Position numbers and translations under genes: made by a program. Below, one piece after another: positions 1-5,044 of a DNA stretch of 7,419 bases (position 1 is its first letter; the number at the start of each line of letters is the position of its first letter). Origin of the DNA: Prevotellaceae bacterium (lineage in GTDB: Bacteria; Bacteroidota; Bacteroidia; Bacteroidales; UBA932); NCBI GenBank assembly GCA_031284065.1, contig JAITAP010000246.1:1-7419 (forward strand). The letters run 5' to 3'. Below the pieces are notes generated by a model. That model saw nothing but the letters and a program-made list of their open reading frames with translations. It did no database searches and was not told the origin of the DNA.

Positions 1-195
1 TTTGCAGGGCAGCAAACGTCAATATTTTGCCTGTCGCCGCAGACGAAAATCACCACCCGGGGGCTGAAGTACCCTGTCAGCAACGCTTCCCTGCCCCTGT
101 GGTGGATGGGCACGCTGAATGAATCGCTGGGAGATTTTTTCACCATACGCTGCTCGGGGGGCGGAGCGCTGGTGTTCAGAGAATATCCAAGTTAG
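1..195 (+). CDS. Thiamine pyrophosphokinase, C-terminal fragment (5' end outside the window)
   Basis: The open frame runs from base 1 to a TAG at 193-195, giving the last 64 residues of a protein that begins upstream of the window. The segment contains TTRGLKYP, then SLPLWW, then GTLNESLGDFFTI, and finishes with a short strand, GGALVFREYPS. This order (a hydrophobic strand, T-x-GLKYPL-like, SN/LNE, then a G-L-x-V strand) matches my recollection of the C-terminal thiamin-binding beta-domain of thiamine pyrophosphokinases. These enzymes transfer pyrophosphate from ATP to thiamine to make thiamine diphosphate in the cytoplasm. The catalytic N-terminal alpha/beta domain lies outside the window, so activity cannot be judged. 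The stop overlaps that of the convergent minus-strand gene. The assignment rests on motif memory over 64 residues only; the symbol thiN is possible but left out. Confidence 0.72.
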   Translation, partial: FAGQQTSIFCLSPQTKITTRGLKYPVSNASLPLWWMGTLNESLGDFFTIRCSGGGALVFREYPS

Positions 196-1349
196 CGCCT
201 TCTCCTCTCGCGCTGCCACTTCTCGCCGTCCACGCTCCAAAATTCGTCGTAGCTTTTCATCTCAAACTCCATCTCAAACATTGAAGTTCGACCTGCCTGA
301 CGCGCCCAAAATCCTTTAATGCTCGCGTCAACCCTCACCATTTCAAAGTACGGCTGCCCCGCTTTATCGCCGGTAACGTAGGTTGCAACGCCTCCGCGTA
401 TGGTAATGCGCAGGGTGGTATCGTTCAGGTTGAACCATTCGTTGTCGCTGTCCAGCGTTTTGGTATTCATTGGCAGCACAAAGCTTACAGGCCTGCCGGC
501 GGCGTAAATTCCAAAGCATCCCACCACATTTTCGCCGTGAATGTTGCTCTCCGCGTTCGCCGGAGCGCCGCCGAACATGGGGTTGCTGCTGCCCCTGCTC
601 TCCGCCTGCGCCGACGAAATGTAGCGGTACAGCGCCTCGCTTACGGTGTTCAGCTTAATGCTTACCGTATCAAAGGGGCAGTAGAAAACGGTATCGGTTT
701 GGCCGTCCAGCAAAAAGCCGTTGCGGGAAATGTTGCCGATGCTCGGCGCGGGAATAGGGTCGGGAAGACCATGCGGAACGCTGCCGACAGAGTACTGCGA
801 CAGCTTCTCCGTCCGCTTTTTGCCGTGATAGTACTGGATAACGCGAATGTAGCTTTCGCTAATGTCGCTGCGCTGAATGAGGGCAGAGATAATGAAAGGG
901 GGAGCGTATATGGAGGTATCGCCGGCCATGTTTATGGGGGTTATCCTCAGCTCCAAGAGCGACATCCTGTGGGGCGCAGCGTCTTCGGCCCAAAACTCCT
1001 CTTCCGCGCCGTCGCCGTTCATATCGTAGCGTATGCGCAGCCTGTAAGGTTCTCCGTCAATAACGGGAAAATTGTCTTGGGTAGCGTACACGCCCCCTCC
1101 GGTATCCAGCAGGGCGAGCGGCTCGTCGTTTATCCACACCTTTGCGTCGGTTACGGCCGGGCAGGTATCCCCGCCAAAGTAGTTGGTCGATTTCGTGAGG
1201 ATTACTTGCTGCGTCACCGCGTCGGTAGTGAGCATGGCCATCACCACCAGCTTTGGGTTTTGGCTATTCGTATCAATGTCAACGCGCTCTACGCACGCGC
1301 CGACGATTATCGGCATCAGAGGGAGAAAAAAAACAGGGTATTTCATCAT
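192..1349 (-). CDS. DUF4249-family lipoprotein
   Basis: This 385-residue protein has a lipoprotein signal peptide: MMKY, a hydrophobic stretch to residue 18, then a lipobox VGA-C with Cys19 as the predicted lipidation site. The mature start CVERVDID is followed by a beta-rich N-terminal region (residues 33-76: KLVVMAMLT, VILTKSTNYFGG, AKVWINDE). Residues 254-285 (SNPMFGG, then ESNIHGENVVGCFGIYAAGR) look like the conserved late DUF4249 block. DUF4249 proteins are Bacteroidota envelope lipoproteins of unknown function, often encoded beside TonB-dependent receptors; none is visible here. About 100 residues follow the conserved block, ending in the basic ERRRR, which seems longer than usual. The tandem ATG codons at 1349 and 1346 make the exact start ambiguous by one codon. 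No Shine-Dalgarno is visible; the leader is A/T-rich. It lies 56 bp downstream of the GH2 gene on the same strand, probably in one transcript. The family call is firm; the role is unknown. Confidence 0.85.
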   Translation of the reverse strand: MMKYPVFFLPLMPIIVGACVERVDIDTNSQNPKLVVMAMLTTDAVTQQVILTKSTNYFGGDTCPAVTDAKVWINDEPLALLDTGGGVYATQDNFPVIDGEPYRLRIRYDMNGDGAEEEFWAEDAAPHRMSLLELRITPINMAGDTSIYAPPFIISALIQRSDISESYIRVIQYYHGKKRTEKLSQYSVGSVPHGLPDPIPAPSIGNISRNGFLLDGQTDTVFYCPFDTVSIKLNTVSEALYRYISSAQAESRGSSNPMFGGAPANAESNIHGENVVGCFGIYAAGRPVSFVLPMNTKTLDSDNEWFNLNDTTLRITIRGGVATYVTGDKAGQPYFEMVRVDASIKGFWARQAGRTSMFEMEFEMKSYDEFWSVDGEKWQRERRRR

Positions 1350-1405
1350 TTCAAATAATTGGCATAGATTTGGGTAACGTATTCACTTCCGTAAAAACAG
1401 CCCGT

Positions 1406-4267
1406 TTACTTTGGGATAAGATCCGCAGGGGCTTGGATGGTAAATGTGCTGAGCGGCGGCTCTTGCTTGGTAAAAATGTCCTGAATCCTTGCCGCTTCCA
1501 CGTCGTACTGCGGCCGGAAGTAGTCCGAATTCATGTAGCGCAAAATGCTCTCCAGCAGCTGCCGCGCCACAATCCGCTCGCTTAGCTTTCGCGTAAGGTC
1601 TGCCGAGCTCGCCACCAGCTTGCCGCCGTTGACTTTCGCCTCAAACAGCATCCCGAGCTTGCGGTTCAAAAACCACGTGTCAATGGGCTGAATGATGGGC
1701 TGAAATCCTTTGGGGAAATCGCTCAGCAGCATCACCTGCGCATCGTGTACCAGCTCCCACCATTGCAGCTGAGAATGGTACTCCGTTGGGAACAGGTCAA
1801 AAATTCGGTGGCTTGGGTTGACCAGAAAACCGGTGGTGTGCGGCGCGCGCATTTTGAACCATGAGGTATTCCAAAATACCGGCGTCATGCGCTGCGCGAC
1901 GCTTTTTCCGTAGGAAACTTTTCCGGCTGTAAGCAGCAGCACCTTGCCGCCGTCGCTGAGTATGCTCAACGCTTTACCGTCCAGCGTGTCGGTAATGTGC
2001 ACGTTGCCTGCGTCAGCAGCTCCCTGAAGCTTGGGGTACACCCAAAAATCCCAGTCATTTGCTATTTCTTCACCCTTAATGGACACCTCGAGATTGAAGC
2101 GCGCCGCCGTGCGAACATCCGGCGCAAAGCGTATTTTTCCTACTGTATTTCCGTTGCCTATGGGTATTTCATTTGCGTAAAGCGTGCCTTCGGCAGCAAC
2201 ACGGTTGAATTTAACATCTTTGATTTTCCAGAGAATACTTGCGTTTTTCAGCGGCTGACGTCCGAAATGCGCCGTTTCTATTTCGGCTTCCACCGTATCC
2301 GTACCCGAAAAGACGAATTTGTGCATTTTGGCAAGCAGCACGGTGGCATTACAGAACTTTCTAAACTCTGCGGCGGTAATGTACCCTTTTTCGTCCCAAA
2401 AAGCGTCAGTAACGCCCACCAGAGCCGTTCCCTGCCCCGAATAGTCGTTGAGCGCCAGCAGCTGAAATCCGGCATACCCGGGGGTGCGGAGCGTTTTTTC
2501 CACCTCATGCTTGTAGCACAGCGCCTGCAACTTTCCCGACGCCATCATAAACAGGCGTCCAAGGTCGCCCATATCGTGGTCTGCAAGGTCTTCCTTAAAG
2601 AGCTCAAAATTCTTTGCCTTGTTAACGCCGGTGTATTTTCTAATTTCGTCAAAGTTTGGGAAAACGCACCATTGCCCCATTTCGTGCGCAACGTAGGGTT
2701 GGCGGACGGTATCAATGCGCGGGCTGTAATTCGAGCGGCTTTCGGGCAGCTCTCCCCACGACAAACCGCGCGCACCCGCCTTGACGTGGTATTGGCTATG
2801 CGGCTGCCATGCCCAGCTTTGCCCGACCGAAGCGCCGGTATAGACGCGCCGGGAGTCGGTTTTTTCCCAGTAATCCACGAAATTGCTCACCCAGGGCACC
2901 CATCTACCCGCCGGCTCGTTGCCGCACGCCAACATGCAAAAAGAGGCGTAATTGCCGTAAGCTTTGCTCTGGGCAATGGTTTCGTCCATGATGTACTTAT
3001 CGCTCGGTTTGCCGTTGCCAAGAGTAGTGCTGTGGTTTGGCCAGCTGGGACCTTCGGATTGCAGGTAGAATCCCGCAATATCCGCCGCAATAAAAGCGGC
3101 TTCGGGCGGGCAATACGAGTGAAACCGCATGTGGTTTAGCCCAAACGACCGCGCAATGGAGAATATTCGCCTCCACGCCTCCACGTCCGTAGGCGCATAC
3201 CCCGTGCGGGGAAACAGGCAGTTCTCCACCGTGCCGCGCAGCATGGTTTTGCGTCCGTTCACGTAAAAGTAGGTACCGTTGATGGAAAATTCGCGTATTC
3301 CGAGCTGCACTTTCCTTGCGTCCCGCAATTTTCCGCTTTCGAGCTGCGCCTCCAGCATGTAGAGCGCAGGGTCAAACTCATCCCACGTCAACATGCCGTC
3401 GCCAAACGGCAGCGTAGCTTCCACAACGCCCTCGCCGTTGCTGATGGAAAACGGCACGGTTACGGTAGAAGTTTCGTGCGTTTTGGGGCTGTTGAAGCTT
3501 TTTGCCCGCAAGCGGATAACCCCTTTGCGGGGCGCGTTTTTCAGGCTCTTTATGGCCATCTTCACCACAGCAGATTTGTCGGTTAGCTGCGGAAACACCT
3601 GAATATCGTCAAAAAAAACCTCGTCCTGCACCCTCAGCTCCATTTTGCCAACAATGCCGTTCCAGTTTCCTTGCGTCTGGTCGGTAATGCTGTGCGAATC
3701 TATCCCTACATTTATTTCCTTAATCCGGTTGTCCACGGCAACGGATATGGTGTGCTTGCCCGGCGCAACGGCGGAGAGGTCAAAAACGTGAGGCGTTGAC
3801 AAGCTGTTCTGCATACCCACCTCCTTGCTGTCTATCCACACGCGGCTTTCGATGTGCGGCCGCTCAAAAAACAAAGTGATTTTGCGCCCTTTCCATGCGG
3901 CGGGAATTTCTATGTCGCGCTGATACCACGCCACGCCAACGTAATGCCTGTCGGGTGTGAGGAAAAACGAAAACTTCACGTTCCCCGGCTGACGGTATTT
4001 TTCCAAGCGCGGGTAAAAAAAGAACGAGCTGTCATAGAGGCTGCCCGTCCATTGCGTGCTTAGCGTAACGAAGTCGCCTTTTAACCTTTCGGGCATGGAG
4101 GCGGGAAGCAGAATAGCATCGTCCAGCTTCTTGGAGTACCATTTTTCCGCTATGCCGTTGGCTTCACGGTCAACTTTAAATCGCCATACTCCGCTCAAGT
4201 CAATGGGTTGTGCGCATACGGAAGCGCCGAATAGCGCTGTGAGCAGCCCTAAAACAGCTGTTTTCAT
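1406..4267 (-). CDS. Secreted glycoside hydrolase family 2 enzyme
   Basis: I start this 953-residue protein at the ATG at 4267-4265 rather than the in-frame ATG at 4294. The later start gives a clean signal peptide (MKTAVLGLLTALFGASVCA, cut before QPIDLSG); the earlier one adds nine polar residues. Residue numbers use the 953-aa form. A GH2 sugar-binding jelly roll spans about 20-215 (WYQRDIEIP near 115, RVWIDSKEVG near 142), followed by an immunoglobulin-like domain to about 330 and a TIM barrel from about 334 (RGTVENCLFPRTGY, MRFHSYCPPEA). The likely acid/base is Glu451 in ACGNEPAG, and the likely nucleophile is Glu529 in VAHEMGQW. A long C-terminal part follows (about 650-953; includes DLFPTEYHSQLQWWEL), of the kind appended to some Bacteroidota GH2 enzymes. 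It should act in the periplasm or outside the cell, releasing a terminal sugar. The substrate (galactoside, glucuronide, galacturonide or other) cannot be read from the sequence. No type IX secretion tail or lipobox is seen. Confidence 0.9.
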   Translation of the reverse strand: MKTAVLGLLTALFGASVCAQPIDLSGVWRFKVDREANGIAEKWYSKKLDDAILLPASMPERLKGDFVTLSTQWTGSLYDSSFFFYPRLEKYRQPGNVKFSFFLTPDRHYVGVAWYQRDIEIPAAWKGRKITLFFERPHIESRVWIDSKEVGMQNSLSTPHVFDLSAVAPGKHTISVAVDNRIKEINVGIDSHSITDQTQGNWNGIVGKMELRVQDEVFFDDIQVFPQLTDKSAVVKMAIKSLKNAPRKGVIRLRAKSFNSPKTHETSTVTVPFSISNGEGVVEATLPFGDGMLTWDEFDPALYMLEAQLESGKLRDARKVQLGIREFSINGTYFYVNGRKTMLRGTVENCLFPRTGYAPTDVEAWRRIFSIARSFGLNHMRFHSYCPPEAAFIAADIAGFYLQSEGPSWPNHSTTLGNGKPSDKYIMDETIAQSKAYGNYASFCMLACGNEPAGRWVPWVSNFVDYWEKTDSRRVYTGASVGQSWAWQPHSQYHVKAGARGLSWGELPESRSNYSPRIDTVRQPYVAHEMGQWCVFPNFDEIRKYTGVNKAKNFELFKEDLADHDMGDLGRLFMMASGKLQALCYKHEVEKTLRTPGYAGFQLLALNDYSGQGTALVGVTDAFWDEKGYITAAEFRKFCNATVLLAKMHKFVFSGTDTVEAEIETAHFGRQPLKNASILWKIKDVKFNRVAAEGTLYANEIPIGNGNTVGKIRFAPDVRTAARFNLEVSIKGEEIANDWDFWVYPKLQGAADAGNVHITDTLDGKALSILSDGGKVLLLTAGKVSYGKSVAQRMTPVFWNTSWFKMRAPHTTGFLVNPSHRIFDLFPTEYHSQLQWWELVHDAQVMLLSDFPKGFQPIIQPIDTWFLNRKLGMLFEAKVNGGKLVASSADLTRKLSERIVARQLLESILRYMNSDYFRPQYDVEAARIQDIFTKQEPPLSTFTIQAPADLIPK

Positions 4268-4440
4268 GATTGTTTTGTTTAGATAGTTCGACATACAAGA
4301 AAAATTGCATGATTTTAATATAGCTATTTGAACATTACCATACTACCACTATATTTTATTTGAAACAGACCTCAAAATTTTGTGCGTTTGCGGATGAGTT
4401 CTATGCAGCTACACGGGTGCGAAAAACCTCAAGGCCGGTA

Positions 4441-4474
4441 CAAAAGTAGTCAATTAATTGTAATCTCCGGCAAA
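4441..4474 (-). promoter_or_regulatory. Candidate Bacteroidota promoter for the GH2-DUF4249 transcript
   Basis: Read on the minus strand, TACTTTTG (4448-4441) fits the Bacteroidota -7 consensus TAnnTTTG. TTTG at 4474-4471 could be the -33 element with a 22-bp gap, at the long end of accepted spacing. Transcription would begin near 4434 and leave a leader of about 165 nt before the GH2 start at 4267. The palindrome CAATTAATTG sits between the two boxes, a plausible operator position. This is motif matching only. Confidence 0.4.
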
Positions 4475-4501
4475 GCTTACGCAAGAAAATGAAGCTTTGC
4501 C
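4469..4501. repeat. Perfect 10-bp inverted repeat (hairpin)
   Basis: GGCAAAGCTT (4469-4478) is the exact reverse complement of AAGCTTTGCC (4492-4501), with a 13-base loop. There is no adjacent T-tract on either side, so it is unlikely to be a Rho-independent terminator. Its left arm contains the proposed -33 box of the minus-strand promoter, so it could be a protein-binding site overlapping that promoter. Function unknown. Confidence 0.6.
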
Positions 4502-4557
4502 TGCGCATAAAACTCTTCGGGATTGTTTACGTACTACCAAATCAAGAAAGCTTACGC
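4472..4557 (+). repeat. 11-bp direct repeat pair AAAGCTTACGC
   Basis: AAAGCTTACGC occurs at 4472-4482 and again at 4547-4557, 75 bp apart start to start. A shorter version, AGCTTAC, recurs at 4802-4808 at the edge of the structured element. The first copy lies in the left arm and loop of the 4469-4501 hairpin. Nearby, TTTACG (4526-4531) and CGTAAA (4568-4573) form a weak inverted pair around the second copy. These may be binding sites or remains of a degenerate repeat; chance is not excluded. Confidence 0.4.
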
Positions 4558-4601
4558 TTAGCTATTCCGTAAATTTTTCAAAAAAACAACCCCCATTCAT
4601 C

Positions 4602-4634
4602 TTTTTGGTAATTCAAAAATTTCATGTACATTTG
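4602..4634 (+). promoter_or_regulatory. Candidate Bacteroidota promoter reading rightward (distal)
   Basis: TTTTTG at 4602-4607 and TACATTTG at 4627-4634 are separated by 19 bp, a very good match to the Bacteroidota -33/-7 arrangement (TTTG, about 19 bp, TAnnTTTG). The predicted start is near 4640, about 405 nt upstream of the acyltransferase ATG at 5045. Any mRNA from here would carry the structured element at 4792-4970 in its leader, unless transcription ends at that element. This is the best promoter motif in the window by eye. Confidence 0.5.
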
Positions 4635-4715
4635 CATGGTTTTTGCGCTGTCTGTATTAGGTATATGGGTATAAAACCACCCTGCTTTTACCGGCAGTAG
4701 TGATAAATACTATAA

Positions 4716-4745
4716 TTTTGTATTTTGCTTGAAAAAATAAATTTG
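4716..4745 (+). promoter_or_regulatory. Candidate Bacteroidota promoter reading rightward (proximal)
   Basis: TTTTG at 4716-4720 lies 17 bp ahead of TAAATTTG at 4738-4745, fitting TAnnTTTG. TTTTG is also the end of another -7-like match, TAATTTTG (4713-4720), so two overlapping promoters are possible. Transcription from the proximal site would start near 4750, some 40 nt before the structured element. In A/T-rich DNA such matches arise by chance, so confidence is moderate. Confidence 0.38.
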
Positions 4746-4791
4746 CTTATGGTGTAAAGGCGTTATAATACGCACATTTAAAGACATATTG

Positions 4792-4970
4792 AAAAGCGTT
4801 TAGCTTACATTTTGTTTTTCTGAAATCTCGACAATTTCAAAAAACTACCAAAAAAGTAAAGCGATGGCGCTCACGCTCTGGCGTGGGCTTTACTCGTTAA
4901 ATATTTTGGTAGTTAGGTAGTCGAGAACCTCAGAAAACAAAGATTTAAGAGTTTGGTCTGCGCTTTTTTT
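4792..4970 (+). ncRNA. Candidate structured RNA, unassigned family (long multi-stem hairpin with U-tract)
   Basis: Five nested stems can be paired by hand. P1 pairs 4811-4823 with 4930-4941 (12 bp, one T bulged). P2 pairs TCTCGAC 4826-4832 with 4920-4926. P3 pairs AACTACCAAAA 4843-4853 with 4904-4914. P4 pairs AGTAAA 4855-4860 with 4889-4894. P5 pairs GCTCACGC 4869-4876 with 4881-4888 (one G-U pair, loop TCTG). An outer stem, AAAAGCG 4792-4798 with CGCTTTT 4961-4967, abuts the T7 tract 4964-4970, as at a terminator, which favours the plus strand. Internal loops are asymmetric (10/5 nt between P2 and P3; 1/9 nt between P3 and P4; an 8-nt bulge between P4 and P5). The pairing is seen directly; that it is a transcribed RNA is inference. 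It could be a small RNA, a leader or attenuator for the acyltransferase operon, or a MITE-like palindromic element. The size resembles 6S RNA, but the loop pattern does not clearly match. Confidence 0.5.
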
Positions 4971-5044
4971 ATGTGCGTATCCGACCAACGCTCACCGCCA
5001 AAGGCACAGTAATCGTACAAATTGACCTTATTAAAAGATTGACT

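Larger units (their letters stand above)
4268..5044. other. Divergent intergenic region (777 bp) without a convincing protein gene
   Basis: This A/T-rich stretch separates the leftward GH2 gene from the rightward acyltransferase gene. Short frames here (for example 4497-4700 on the plus strand) have no recognisable domain, signal peptide or credible start context. What it does hold is listed separately: promoter-like motifs on both strands, a 10-bp hairpin, 11-bp direct repeats and the long structured element at 4792-4970. Two perfect 10-bp palindromes, CAAAATTTTG (4373-4382) and CAATTAATTG (4451-4460), could be operator-like sites but may be chance in A/T-rich DNA. No tRNA, rRNA or transposase remnant is seen. 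Confidence 0.8.

Noticed and set aside
537..1358. 273-aa plus-strand open frame antisense to the DUF4249 gene
   Set aside because: It is low in recognisable motifs and lies wholly opposite a gene with a clear lipobox and family pattern; it is a shadow frame.
1997..3139. 380-aa plus-strand open frame inside the GH2 gene
   Set aside because: Although long, it has no domain or signal peptide that I recognise, and the opposite strand encodes the GH2 catalytic domain with intact catalytic residues.
4268..4294. Upstream in-frame start (ATG at 4294) for the GH2 gene
   Set aside because: It places nine polar residues ahead of a well-formed signal peptide; starting at 4267 gives a standard one.
4497..4700. 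67-aa plus-strand open frame in the intergenic region
   Set aside because: It has no family resemblance, overlaps repeats and the rightward promoter motif, and has composition typical of translated non-coding DNA.
4764..4769. TATAAT, an E. coli-like -10 box
   Set aside because: Bacteroidota primary promoters use a different consensus, and no suitable -35 box is spaced correctly.
4811..4941. Insertion sequence or MITE with terminal inverted repeats
   Set aside because: No transposase and no convincing target-site duplication flank the repeats, and the pairing continues to the centre rather than being limited to the ends. Not fully excluded without a copy-number search.
4792..4970. Retron msr/msd or CRISPR-type array
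   Set aside because: No reverse transcriptase, Cas gene or regularly spaced direct repeats are present; the element is a single nested hairpin.
4973..5044. Upstream in-frame start for the acyltransferase
   Set aside because: The 24 added residues are polar and unlike the family N-terminus, while MLFNSIDFA at 5045 matches the usual start; the early ATG also sits directly after the T7 tract.
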